Source: Rhypophila decipiens
Taxonomy: Eukaryota; Ascomycota; Sordariomycetes; Sordariales; Naviculisporaceae
DNA: 64,000 nucleotides
Direction: 5' to 3'
Assembly (NCBI GenBank): GCA_033297075.1
Contig: MU858051.1
Coordinates: 124,001 to 188,000, forward strand
The position numbers were made by a program, and so were the translations under genes. Under the pieces are notes generated by a model that made no database searches, had not been told where the DNA came from, and saw only the letters and a program-made list of their open reading frames with translations. Shown here piece by piece: positions 24,151 through 36,300 of this stretch. Each line of letters begins with the position of its first letter. The stretch's first letter is position 1.

Positions 24151-25248
24151 TTACTGAGCAATAGCAGTCTTCTTCACACCAACACCCTCCCCAATCGGCC
24201 TAGCCACATACGTCTCCGACACGCCCTCCTTCTTCATCTCTTCCAGCAACCGATTCAACCCTTTCACCAATCCCTCTTTCTCTTCCGGATCAGCGTCTCC
24301 GCTCCCCGCCCATCGGATCCTGCACTGATGATCAACAAGGTACGTATACCCGACTTTACTGTTCAACACTCCAATAGACTCTTTAATCTCGTTGGTGAGT
24401 CCCTTCCTGACAAGGAAATACTTGCACCAATCCTCTTTCTTGATTTTCGACCTGAGCGAGCCCATAAATAACCGCACGATCCACGCCTTGAGGGAATCCT
24501 CCTCGACATTAACCTGCACAATCTGGGCACGACCGCCGCTGGCCTTGATGACCTCGTGGAGGGCTGGATTAGACTGGGGCGACATGAAGGTTTTGACTTG
24601 GTTCTCGGCCCAGAGAGAGCTAAAGATGGAAATGATCGTTGCGCGACCTTGAAGAAGAGGCGTGGTATCCGCGCTGGCAGCTTCTTTGGTCTTTTCGAGG
24701 GTTCGTCCGTGGAAGTTGGGTATGTAGAGCGATAGATCGGCTTTGAAGAGGCGCGGGGGCGCGAGGAACGTCTTGCCCTTGTGGAATTGCATGTTGCGCC
24801 AGTCGCGGAAGTAGGGGCGTGCCATTTGGGATTTCAGATATTCTCTGCGTTCCAGGTGCTTTTCGTAATTGACAAAGTCATCTCTGCGCTGTTGTAATGT
24901 GCGCGTGTCGACGCCCGTGTTCTCGCCTGCTTTGGGGGGTGTATTCATGCCGATTGGCCTCCCTAGGGGCGTCGGGGTGAAGCTCTCGAGCTTCTTGCCA
25001 TATCCGCGAGGGGCGTGGGCTAGAGGGCCGGCTTTTGCTGGATCGGGTTTCGCATCTTTGGCGGCTTCTGGGGTTGCTGGTGGTTGCGCGGTGGAAGACG
25101 AGCTCGCAGATGGTGTTGGAGTCTTGGGGGCAGGTGTAGCTGGCGGCAGTTTACCGGGTGTTGCAAACTGCCGGGCAGATATACTGAAGGATCTCCATTG
25201 GCAAAAAAGGCACGTTGCCGCCTTGATACGCGTGCGTGTGGTGAACAT
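24151..25248 (-). CDS. ATP10: mitochondrial ATP synthase assembly factor Atp10
   Basis: A single-exon gene of 365 residues. The frame is open to 25380, but the ATG at 25248 gives MFTTRTRIKAATCLFCQWRS, a basic amphipathic mitochondrial presequence, while the upstream extension is not presequence-like. After an Ala/Pro/Ser-rich linker the conserved body begins near YEKHLERREYLKSQMARPYF, with FHKGKTFLAPPRLFKADLSL, TIISIFSSLWAENQ and GYTYLVDHQCRIRWAGSGDA. These are Atp10 family blocks; the last resembles a thioredoxin-fold edge. The protein helps assemble the Fo sector (Atp6 ring interaction in yeast) on the matrix side of the inner membrane. Confidence 0.92.
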   Translation of the reverse strand: MFTTRTRIKAATCLFCQWRSFSISARQFATPGKLPPATPAPKTPTPSASSSSTAQPPATPEAAKDAKPDPAKAGPLAHAPRGYGKKLESFTPTPLGRPIGMNTPPKAGENTGVDTRTLQQRRDDFVNYEKHLERREYLKSQMARPYFRDWRNMQFHKGKTFLAPPRLFKADLSLYIPNFHGRTLEKTKEAASADTTPLLQGRATIISIFSSLWAENQVKTFMSPQSNPALHEVIKASGGRAQIVQVNVEEDSLKAWIVRLFMGSLRSKIKKEDWCKYFLVRKGLTNEIKESIGVLNSKVGYTYLVDHQCRIRWAGSGDADPEEKEGLVKGLNRLLEEMKKEGVSETYVARPIGEGVGVKKTAIAQ

Positions 25249-26114
25249 GATGTCGGGCCCGGGTGGTAGATCCGGGATCCTCTCAGGGGGGAGGTCTAAA
25301 TTTTTGTGACGCTTGTTCATGTTGGTCTGAACTTTCCCGAGAAATTTCGCGGGTGACAGGCTTGGCGCCCCACACCCCACACTTTTTGCCTTACGAAGCT
25401 CAGCTGGGGCTGCTGCACTAAGATCAGCTAGGGATCCCTGCTAGCCACGAGAAGCCTGTATTTCAGTGGGGTTCGGGTTTGAGCCCACCGATGGGCAGAA
25501 GGAATGCGTCGGTTGAAGACTCTCAAGTCTGTTCGTCTAACATTTCTTGGTTTTTGGTAGTTCTGTTGTCGGTACAATGTTGACCAAGCTGGTGGTCCAT
25601 GATGATCCCTCCTATGGAGACTTTTCCTACCGGGAGGACTGCCTCTGTAAACGTTTTCAGACGAACATCTCAGGGGCAGTAGCACGGCCCCTGCATCAGG
25701 TACGCTCAAGGGACCGGGTAGACCACATGACCAGAGCTCATGGCTGATGAAACCCGAGCGGCGTATTTATTAGGTAAATCAATATCTCATAATCCAGCAA
25801 CTCGTCAAATATGTGTTAAATTTGCCTGGCTGATGTGAGTTTTCAACTCAATTCGAGGGGTAAGGTCCAAAGATCACTAGGCTGTCAAGGGTTCGTCGGT
25901 TATTCGCGGGGCGTTCTGCACCTGCCCCTCGGGCCAACGTCATACGGCGGCTGCTCGTTGTTTAAGCCGTTGGAAGCCATCAATTGGCACACAGCGCCCA
26001 CCACATATCGCATCTCTTTGACAGACGGTGAACAGCTTTCTGTTGTGATCCTTTTTGAAAATGCAAATTGTGATAGAATTCCTGGAGTAAACAGCATCAA
26101 TTAGATATTCCAAC
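25249..26114. other. divergent intergenic region between ATP10 and the E2 gene
   Basis: The two genes are head-to-head, so promoters for both lie here. Both products are mitochondrial. I see no gene and no motif that I can name. Confidence 0.5.
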
Positions 26115-27788
26115 ATGTTTTTGAAACACAGCTCCCGCGCCTTACGGCGACAATGGCGCGGCAGCAGTCGGACTCTGGGTCAACAGCTCTCGGCCAGCGC
26201 CATCATCCTCCGCCCCTCTCCCCCTGCCGTTGCTCCTCAGTGCCAGCTCTTTCAAACCCCAAGGGCGCTATTCCATGCGACGAGAAACCTCCAAGTTATA
26301 AAGCCGGTTCTTCTGGCGGACATTGGGGAAGGTATGATACTCAATCCGCATCTCTGACACCAGGGCGCAAACTAACATTGTCTCGCGCTAGGTATCGTCG
26401 AGTGCGAAATCGTTCAATGGTTCGTCGAGCCCGGCGCACGCGTGGAGGAGTTCTCGCCGCTGTGCGAAGTCCAAAGCGACAAGGCTTCCGTCGAAATTAC
26501 TAGCAGATTTGCCGGCGTGGTCAAGAAGCTACACTATGACGCGGGCGACATGGCAAAGGTTGGCAAGCCCTTTGTCGACATTGACATCGACGGCGACGCC
26601 AAGACAGAGGTTCTGGAGGTCCTGACACCGGCCGAGCCCACGTCTGAGACCGCACCATCCGGTCAAGCAGCCAAGTCCGAGGCAGTTCCGGTGCACACAA
26701 CTGCTCCTGAGTTGAGATCTGATGTACCCGCGAGTACCATCCCAGAAAACGTTGCGCCGGTAGCAGTCGCGCCGGAGCGCAAGAACACACATGCTACGTT
26801 TGCGACACCGGCGGTGAGGCATCTTTGCAAAGAGTTGAAAGTGGACATATCAGAAGTCCCAGGCACTGGCAAGGACGGTCGGGTGTTGAAAGAGGATGTC
26901 TACAAATTCTCCCAGACTCGGGTTTCTGCGCCGGCAGCGCATTCACCATCTCCGCCAACACCAGCTCCAAATCTCGCTTTCGGCGCGGGGGCACTTTCTT
27001 CGCCAGAGCTGCTCGGAACACTGGGTGCACAGAAAGAGACACCGATGGTGATGACCAGGACGCAGGAGATGATGTTCAAGACCATGACCCGGTCCTTGAG
27101 CATTCCGCACTTTTTGTATGCCGACGAGATCGACTTCACCTCCCTAGTGGAGCTCCGCCGGCGCCTAAACAAGGTCCTGGCCAGCCCTGTAATGGGAGGT
27201 GACGGTCAAGCCAGCAAGCTCTCCTATCTGCCCTTCATCATAAAGGCCGTCTCGATGGCCCTATACAAATACCCAATCCTCAACGCCCGCGTCGAAGTCA
27301 ACGGCTCAAACGGCGGCAACAGCAAGCCGACCGTCGTACACCGCAGCCAACACAACATTGGCGTTGCCATGGATACGCCTCAGGGGCTGCTCGTGCCGGT
27401 GATCAAAAACGTAGGCAGCCTCAACATCCTCGGCATAGCTGCTGAACTATACCGTCTGCAAAACCTTGCAACCGCTGGGAAACTCTCACCGCAGGACATG
27501 AACGGCGGCACCATCACAGTCAGCAACATCGGCAGCATCGGCGGGACCTATCTGTCCCCCGTCGTGGTCGAGAAGGAGGTGGCCATTCTCGGCGTCGGTC
27601 GCATGCGCACCGTGCCGGCTTTCTCGACGGCACCCGGGGAGGAGAACAAGGTGGTCAGGAAGGAGGTTTGCAATTTCAGCTGGAGCGCCGATCACCGCGT
27701 CGTGGATGGGGCTACGCTGGCCAGGGCGGCTGATGTTGTCCGGGCTATTGTGGAGGAGCCGGACGTTATGGTTATGCACTTGCGGTAG
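26115..27788 (+). CDS. DBT: branched-chain 2-oxoacid dehydrogenase E2 (dihydrolipoyl transacylase)
   Basis: Exons 26115-26331 and 26392-27788 give 537 residues; the 60-nt intron has an ACTAAC branch site. A mitochondrial presequence covers about residues 1-58. The lipoyl domain follows, with the lipoylated Lys at about 103 in EVQSDKASVEI. A Pro/Ala linker leads to the subunit-binding domain (ATPAVRHLCKELKVDISEVPG). The C-terminal catalytic domain carries HFLYADEIDFT, GVAMDTPQGLLVPVIKN and the active-site HRVVDG (His about 507, Asp about 511). The PHFLYADEID and LLVPVIKN patterns favour the branched-chain E2 over pyruvate or 2-oxoglutarate E2. It acts in Leu, Ile and Val catabolism in the mitochondrial matrix. 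Confidence 0.95.
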
Positions 27789-30700
27789 TTGGACTTGCCC
27801 GGATACGTATCCACCGAAGCAAGACAGGGCGGCGGTGAGCTGGATTCTGGGGCTCCCTTGAGTATCACCTATTCGTACCGTCTGGATACTGGACTGTACT
27901 TTAGGTAAGCATTGGCACCATCATATGCCCGTTACATAGGCAGCCGTTACTACTGCCGGTTGAACAGTACGGTACAAGTACCCTGCGTGCGGATGCCGGC
28001 TTATCGGCTCTTAGGTGGCTATCTACATGGTATACGTAGGTGGCCGTTGCCGGCATTTCCACCTGCCCCGGCTTGGCTTGCCGAGGGTGCCGGAGTTTTT
28101 GTATTACAGGGCTATTACTCTGATCCGGCACCCGTTCTGTTTTCCTTCTGGGGGGCAAGCCGTCGATCATTTGCGGCTTTTTTTTGTTTCTTATTTCTTT
28201 TTTTGGTTATTGTTCTTCATCTCTTCCACATAGCATGTTCATAGCGGTTTATTACACGTTGGGCATTTTGAACAAGAATGAAATAAAATAAAATGTCTGA
28301 ACTGTCTTTGAAGTAAAGTGAGCAAGTAATCCGTGCTTCAATATGTTTTTTTCTGGGTCCCGTATATCGCAGGATATGTATGAGCGGGTTTTAGACAGCG
28401 GGAGAAGGAAACAAGCTTTTCTTCTATTATTTTATATTGTGTCGGTTAGCTGTCTCGACATTTCGGGATTCGGAAAGGGTGGTAGTTATTCACATCGGGG
28501 CACAAAACCCGGATATGAGGAACGGCAGAGGAGTATACCTTACGTTTTACGGATCTAACTTACAGGCGGTTCGGCTTGAGCATACATACTGTCTGGGACG
28601 GAGTTCCCGTGTAAGTGTGAGTGACCAGCTGACTGACGTGACGAAATACCATGACTCTTGAAAGAAGGAAAGAAAAAGTGATGACGAAAAAAAAACCCCA
28701 AGTGAGGGAAATAAGAATCCTCGGGATTTGATAAAGTTTTGATATGTCTACAATCGTTGACCTTCCCAGCTCGGTATTTCCCCGGCACAGACACCGGCAG
28801 CGGAGAAGAAGCCACGATGGAAAACCCAATGTCCGAAGTGAAGAGCACATCCGATTGAGATTTTTCTTTTGCTCACCTACCTGTATGCTTCCAATAGTGT
28901 GTATATGCAAACTACATACTGTGAGAGTACATCAACCATGTACCCGACTTCTGCTGTTCTGGGAGTACAACTTACTAAGTTCTAACTAAGGTGGGTAGTG
29001 ATTTTCATATTCAATTTTTTCAAAAGTACGGTTTCCATGCCCCCACGTTTCCCGGCGTTCACTCATCTGCAGTTCGACGGAGGAAAGAGAAAAAACGAGA
29101 CTGACGTTTACATCCCACGATCCTAGCCACGGGACAATCTGCGGCGGCCAGTCCAGTATCTCCACGATCCCTTCCCCCGCGTCGCCTTACCGCTCTGCCG
29201 CTGACTTGCAGCTTTGTGGTTCTTGTCATATTTTGTTGAGAACTTCACGTTCCAAGGTGTTTTTAGTTCTCTGGCTAGACTGACTGACTCAAGAGAAGAG
29301 AAATTGGCCTGTCCTTGGTCTTCTATGTTGATGTTTCTTTTTGGTTACTTCTTCTTCTTTTTATGGAAATCAATGATAGAGAGCACCGTAGATTTTTGTC
29401 CGCCTTTTTCGACCGTTAAGCTGATATCATCTTGTCTAATCGAGACCAGGTATCTTCGTACATAGCTTCATCATGCATGGCAGGTATGGTATGATACTAG
29501 TCTTGGATGTTTGATACTACAACATGATCTGACCTTCCGTTATATGCGGTCGTCCGGCAGGTAGGCCCAGTCCGGAGAAATCTCGCCTCGGTTAGAGCTC
29601 TCACTTACGTTTTATTTCTATTCGGCTTATGCCGTAACGTGAAAGATTGTGAAACGCTCTTTAAGTGTAAGTCTTTACCAGTACTATCTCGTACCCAGCT
29701 TACTCGTAGGGATGGGAATTCGTACCTCTCGGTGCTCCCATGCTAATCCGAGTTTACCATCGTAGATTTCTTCAAGAAGGTCCGATGAGGAACTTTCCGT
29801 GATAATGCTTCCCGGGTATGATGGACTAGACTCCGCCAGACACTTCGAGAACGGCCCGCATAGTGATTTGACACCGTCACTGTAGGTAGATACAAGTGAC
29901 GGTGGCCCCGGTTAGGCACTGTGTTGATCTTTACGCATCATGACCGATGTGTCCGTCAGTTTAGGTACAAGTGTGTGTGTGGTATTGCGCCAGTGGCAAG
30001 ATCAAACGGCAATGGCAATGGCAACGGCAACGGCAGCGCCGTATTGCCTAGGCCGTTTCCAAAGGTGCATGTTTTGTTCTTTTCCCTTCTTCGCTTGTTC
30101 TTCATTTACCGAAGCCACCTTAGCGAGGGCAAGAAGGAGGGTTACGGTGGCGGTGACGGTTGGGAAAATGATACTCTGCTGCTCGCAGAGATTAAAATAC
30201 CTTTTTGCCTTAGCTGGGAACGAACGGCAGGAAGGCTGGGACGGCATTGAAGGTAGGGACTTACTTACCTCTTTGCCGATGGTACATGGAAGGAACGAAC
30301 AAGCAAAGGTAGGCACCTCGCATAGGTACTGGTATTTGCCGTGGTCATCGACGATTTGCCTTGTCCGGCTTCAAATTGGTGCGCGAACAGACACCCTTCC
30401 AGCTCGCTTCAGTCTGGTTCGAACCAGTAGTTCCATGTCGAGGTAGAGTAACGAAACGGTATACGGATACAATCCTCACAAAAGTTTGGTAATAAATATC
30501 CCATCGATGGGGTGGTATGAATGTCTGGTTCGTGGTATGCGCCAAGCAAAGTGATAATGTGTTGTCTTGCAGGAATTGATGACCAGAGAGAAGCGATTTC
30601 ATGCAGGCTTTGATTTATTCCTTCCTATTTTTCTCACCAAAGTAGTAATGTGCTATACATGAACCGTAATATGGTCTGTCCACTTCGTACTTTTAATCCT

Positions 30701-32470
30701 AGTGTACCGACAGGTAGTATGCAAGACATGCACACATTTATGTGGTTTGTTCTGGGATAGGAAAAGTCCACGGGACAAAAAAGGGGCTAAGATCAGGCCA
30801 TGGGCTGAGGAACTACCAGTAGGTAGGCAGATGAGGGATCTTGGATTTGAGCAATTCCCGTTCTCCGCTACGCCCTGTGAAAGACGGGATTTTGGTGGTT
30901 TCCCATCATTTTTTCGCACGTACAGGATCGATCTTCTTTTCAGATGTCCAGATGTGTGGGCGGTCTAGATTAGACAGCCCCTTTCCGTGGTTTTGCTGGC
31001 GAGTTATACGCTGTTGTTATTGTTTTGTTAAGGACCTGCCATCAATGTTTGTGAATCGGCCTCGATGGCTATAAATTGGCTGATTGTTTGCCACAATATG
31101 TAGTGGTGCCTATTTTGAAAGACGTAGTTCGTATTTTCATGTTATAATCTTGGTAGTCGTCAATGAGAGTTCATCCTCCGCAGTCGAACACTGAGGTGGG
31201 TAGAAATGATCAGGGGAAAAAAGGGGGCCAAGACCAACACCATAGCAACCAAAGACCACAGCTGTCGATCGAGGCAAAACAAAATATTGACAAGCTCATA
31301 CTGTGCTGTGGATCAGGGATTGGTTCTGTGTCACCAAAATCTCGAATGTAACCAATCTTGACAGTCGGTGTAAGGGTCTGACCAGAAAAATGTCCCGGCA
31401 AAGGATTTTCTACCCAACAAAACCAGAGAGATATGAACATCAGCATGCTAGGACCTTTCCTCAACTCGTAGTATACCTACCAGCTCAGTGTTTGTCCTAC
31501 ATCTCGGTGGCGCAATGTGTGATGGAACCTCCTTGTCGACGATATCGGAGGTTGGTCCTGAGGTCACATAAACAGAGTTGGTCGAGGTGTTGGCGTGAGG
31601 GCTAGAAAGTTTTAAATCCCATCGCGCCTTCCCTAGGTGTATAGCTCCGAGAGTTGTACTTGCTGAATGAATAGAGGTCTTCTCATGCAAAAAGCTGCAA
31701 CTGCTCGCCCAGGCCGTGCTGATAAGATAGAGACAAGATACCATAGAGATAGATAAGCCTTGTAGGGAGATGGAAGTCTTCGAAGGCGGGGCTTGGCAAC
31801 ACCACAAATTTAGTGTAGCGATCTGGGCTGTCAATGCAGTCATTCCTCACAAGAAATTTAGTACGTACGCAGCGAGCAAAGGCCGACACGCCGACTGTTG
31901 GAACGGGAGATCGACATGCAAGAGAAGGCCGAAAGAAAACTCAAGGAAGAAGGGATCGGTGGCAGAGCTGATGAATCATATTGCAAAACGGTCGCATTGG
32001 AACTTTGCCTCCATGTTCGACCGAGGCCCGGTTTCCCCAATCATTATATACAACAGACACAACCCGTTCATCTTCCCCCCTCGATGTACCCAGAAAAATA
32101 TCCCGTTATTATGTGAAGCCCTTTTTGTTGACGCCCGTGAATCAATAAGATGGAGCTTCGCAGCCCTTTCTGCCCAATGCCGCAAAAGAAATTAGATGAA
32201 AGCCCGCAAGTTTTTCCCTGTCCGTAATGCCGATGAATGTGCGCCCAAACCGGATGAAACAAGGAAAAAAGAACGAAAACAGAAAAGAAAAAGAAACGAA
32301 GAATTATTCGCCCAAGTGCCGTGATACTCCTGACATGTAATGCGACGATGGTGGGGGGCGATCCGACAGAACAGGGCTGGCCCCGGCTGCTTAGCGGCAT
32401 GTAACCAATGCATGTAGGTATGCGAGTGTGTCCCCCCCTCCCGAAGGCTTCGGTATCCAGATGCAAGTCA
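27789..32470. other. gene-poor interval of about 4.7 kb
   Basis: This covers the 3' end of the E2 gene and the 3' side of the gluconokinase gene, so it is convergent. T-rich tracts lie near 28178-28213. A (GGCAAY)5 hexamer repeat is at 30008-30037 and a 14-bp palindrome CTGGTTCGAACCAG at 30414-30427. Open frames are short, on both strands, and without domains. I see no gene or RNA that I can support. Confidence 0.55.
30008..30037 (+). repeat. hexamer tandem repeat (GGCAAY)
   Basis: Five near-perfect units: GGCAAT twice, GGCAAC twice, then GGCAGC. It is a simple microsatellite in gene-free DNA. Confidence 0.85.
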
Positions 32471-33307
32471 TTATTGTTGTCGGGATCTGGCGGAGATGCC
32501 GTCCATGGTATTCAAGACGCGATCTAACGTATCCGCCAGGACCTCGTCGGCAGAGCGGCTCACGTCGATGGTGATCACGTCGATTTCATCTGCCGTTGGG
32601 GGCTCTAGGATATCGAACTGGCTATGCACCATGTTGGCACCCATGAAGTGGTTTGGCCGGGCGAGAACACGCCTGAGCAAGACTTCTTCAGGGGCCTTGA
32701 GGAAGATGAAATGCAGGTGGATGTTTGGCACGAAATACGGCGCAACCCGGATAACGTCCCGGTACTTGCGCTTCAACGCCGAGCACGTCAACACCACGCC
32801 GTCACTGCCGTTGTCAAGTTGGTGGATGGAAGCTTCCCGGAGGGCTGTCAGCCAGTCCCACCGGTCAGCATCCGTGAGGGGGATGCCAGCGCTCATCTTG
32901 TCGATGTTTGCTTGTGGATGATACTAAATGAAAAAGAAAAGGATAAGTATTTGACCGAGGGAAAAGAAAACAAAACATGTCTACGGGGACCAAACACGCA
33001 CCTCATCGCCCTCAATGTAGGGCAACTGAAGGGTACTGGCCAGGTACTTTGCGACTGTGCTCTTGCCGCAACCGGCGGGTCCGGTCACAAGCCATATGTG
33101 GTGGTCCTTATTGGGACGTTGGGCTGCCGTCAGCGCCGTGGAACCGTTCGAGGTGACGCCGTTGGACAGAGCGCCATTGGAGAGGACGGGGGCCGAAACC
33201 CGGGAGGCCTTGGGTGAGGAAGCCATAGTTTGACATCCAGACGAGAGACCAGCGGCCGACGAAGGGCCCTGCCCGTTCACCGCGACTGGCTTGTCGTAGG
33301 AAAGCAT
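32471..33307 (-). CDS. gluconokinase (GntK family)
   Basis: Exons on the minus strand are 33002-33307 and 32471-32923, giving 252 residues; the 78-nt intron starts GTGCGT and ends TTTAG. The enzyme phosphorylates D-gluconate to 6-phosphogluconate, feeding the pentose phosphate pathway. Seen: Walker A GPAGCGKST, then YIEGDE split by the intron from YHPQANIDKMSAGIPL, then DRWDWL, CSALKRKYRD and LLRRVLARPNHFMGANMVHSQ, all GntK signatures. The N-terminal 70 residues (Ser/Asn-rich) go beyond the usual 170-200 residue enzyme. An internal Met at residue 28 is an alternative start. Cytosolic localisation is inferred. Confidence 0.94.
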
Positions 33308-36300
33308 GGTCAGAGGCAGGATATGACAGGTGCGAGATGCAAAGCGAGTCAGGTGCTCAGTGTCAGAGGCTGACTGGTTACGAGGCCGAGATGAGAGGTC
33401 ACGAGGAATGCCTAGATTTTCCTGCCTGGCTCTCTATTGCACTGCAAGAAGATGTCGAGAGAACAGCGGATGGGTGTTGGATGTATAAGTGACGGGACGC
33501 TGGATTGCGTGAAGAGTAGCGGTCACCTTGGCGAGGTAGTTGATGGCGAATAGACAGTGAGAGAAAAGGGTGTGGTGACAACGGAAAAGGAGGTGCCTAG
33601 GGCCATAGGAGATATAAAACCCGAAAAACCGTGGTGATAGTATGGACAAACTCAACCAAACAAACAAAAAAAGGTTTGGGTCCAGAAAAGGAGGTTGGCC
33701 AGCGGCGGTCTGCGGGACTTATATAGGTGGGAAAGTTTCAGCAGGTCATTCATGGCAGCGATGACCTAAAGTTTTCCCACAAGACCCAGAGCTGTGAGGG
33801 TTCCAGGCTGGGCTATGCCGGAAGGGAGCTAAAAACCTTGGGAAAATTCTCAGCAAACTTTCTGTTCAGCGCGAAACACCCCCAACTTTGATCCTGGTCT
33901 CTCCTTTGCGGCATAGAGTGTGACATTAAAAAGCACACTGTGAAAACACTGTACGGTACCTTGAGTACTTCGCTGGACTTGCGAGATTCGATGGATGGCG
34001 GGATGGGGACGTGATGTCTTGACTCCCCTTGGAAATGCGGGAGGTGCTGGGTTTCTGGGTGCTGGGTGCTGAGCCAAGCACTGAAGTGACAGGCGAAAAG
34101 CTGGGCAATTGGGAAAACTTGGCGGGTCGAATAGTCTTCACTAAGAGAATCATCCTATTGGCTGCTTGGACTCGAGACACTAAACGTTAACGCAAGACCA
34201 CGAACAGGCCGGCTCCACCAGGGTGTGTGAGTTCGGGAAGGTCACGAAGGTGTAGCTCCAAAGTCGCAAAGTAGGTTCAAAGTATCCACAGAACTGTCTA
34301 AAGTACCTTGTTTGGAAGCTCCAGAGCGTCGCCTTTGAGAGGATGAGAGCGTGGGATGAAAGAGGGTTTCAGTGGGGAGGTAATAACGGAGTTCACGGAT
34401 GGGCTAAAACACACAATTGCGTCTGTCTTTTTGCTACCGCATCCGTCTCCCTGCCATTTCAATCGGCCACTTTTGACGATTCATCACGTGGCCAAGCCGT
34501 TTGATTATAGCAACCACCTGATTGAGAATCCCTTGTCATTCAACAATGGAAATTAAGCAGCGTCTGACACGATTCTTGGCTCCTCTGATGGCAGATGTTG
34601 TAGATCGGGGGAAGAGAGACAACCTGGAACTGAGACCCTGGGGAAAATGGTTGTGGGAGGCAGAAAGCCAATTTCTGGGGGAAAGAAGTTGGAGCTCAGA
34701 TCGCACAAAGTTTCCAAGAGACGGACGGAACCTGAGGGTGGGTAAGATCGGTACGTACAGTACCTTCCCAGTACCTCCAGCACAGGGGAACACGATCCGA
34801 CACTGTAATAAACCAGGCGAACCTGCTGCACTAGCATGCGCTGTGGATGGGACCCTTTACAGGTGGGCAAGGCGAGAGCGAGGGCAGGCGGCAGGGTTGT
34901 GAGGCGGTTTCTTGGTGACATTTATTACAGAATACGCAATAGAGTCATGAAGTTTCTGAGCTGGCTGCTTTTCTCTGTTCGTAAGAAATCTCCCGTGAGA
35001 AGGTCTCATATTTTGTCAGGGTTCCACCAATTCCTCCCCAGGCTTGGCTCTTCCTGTCAAGCTGAGAACAAGAGAGCCAAGGTGGCACAAGAACGACAGA
35101 CAGTTCTTCATCTTGCGAAAATTGCAGCTTCTGTCTCCCCAGCGAACGGGCAAGCCAGGAAGTGGGTCAGCGGCAAAAGGGGGCAAGAGGAGTGACCGAC
35201 GAGGTACCCGCTGGGAAACTCGGTCAGCATGTCGAAATCCACCAGTGCTCCGGCGAAGCGTGGGGGCCGCCTATTCCGGGTCCAGCAACCTTTGGGGGTG
35301 AAGCAGGCCGAAAGGGCGCCGGCCGAGCACAAGACAATGGGGGTGGAATGTGTGGAAAAGGATGCCAGATGGCGAGCAAAAAGCGAGGCGATTCCGCATT
35401 GAAAAGGAGAAAGACGGGATCTGCAGCAATGAGGTTCGAAAACGTGGACGAACGTTGCTAACGGACTGGCCCGTAAGATGGCTGACTGACACCATCTCGG
35501 CAAAAATCAAGGGGAACTATTACAAGAGCTTCGCAACCCCAAGCAAGTCCCGCAGTAATCCAAATGCTGATACGGTAGTAAGAAAAATTGCTGGATAATA
35601 AAGGGAATCATACTAAAAGACGGACACTGGATTTCTGTTAGCCAGGCACGTTGTTTGTTCCTGCCTCAAGCTATGAATAACCTCTGATGATGGAAGTTTC
35701 TACGAGTAGGGATCTCCACAGCATCAATTAGCTGGGATGGTGGGGCAATACGGAGCACAGTGCCTGACGCCCCCTCAATCGATATGTAAGTGCTCCAAAC
35801 TGGTTCCATCCAGGTACCCCGAGATACCCAGCCTTTACATCATCTTCTGTTTCTCTCACAGCTGAATTCAACCACGCCAATTCGAACCCGCTACGAAGCA
35901 CAAATTCAATCCCCGGATCGAGGAAACACCTTCAAACTCATCTTAGTGTACTGGTAGCATTGCCTACACAGTGTGGTTCTCCGTAATAAGGATATTTCCC
36001 CAACTGTTATTACTGCGTACGTAACGGTCCTCCCCCACAGAAACTAGCTCTACCACCTCAGACTGGCCTTGTCCTCGTGACGATTCCATTTTTCATATTC
36101 ATCTCCTTTGGGTCGAGGACTTGGGGATGACGCCAAAGCTCAACAGCATAGGTACCAGTGGAACCAGCTTCCCTAGTGTACAACTGGAACGGTTCCTGGG
36201 TTCGGCTGCCCCACCCTCGCCGCCAGCCACGCGAAGATTCTTTGGTCGGGACTTGTTGTCGTGCCCGTCGCCGCTAATGACACTCTCATTGAATCATTTT

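Noticed and set aside
25249..25380. 44-residue N-terminal extension of Atp10
   Set aside because: It lacks presequence character, while the Met at 25248 is followed by a typical mitochondrial presequence.
30414..30427. CTGGTTCGAACCAG, resembling a tRNA T-arm / B box
   Set aside because: No A box, acceptor stem or anticodon arm lies nearby on either strand; it is a simple palindrome.
34522..35503. Several 80-130 codon frames on both strands
   Set aside because: Overlapping frames on opposite strands in GC-rich noncoding DNA; none has a domain.
35882..35892. B-box-like TTCGAACCCGC / GCGGGTTCGAA
   Set aside because: The T-stem does not pair and there is no A box at a proper distance.
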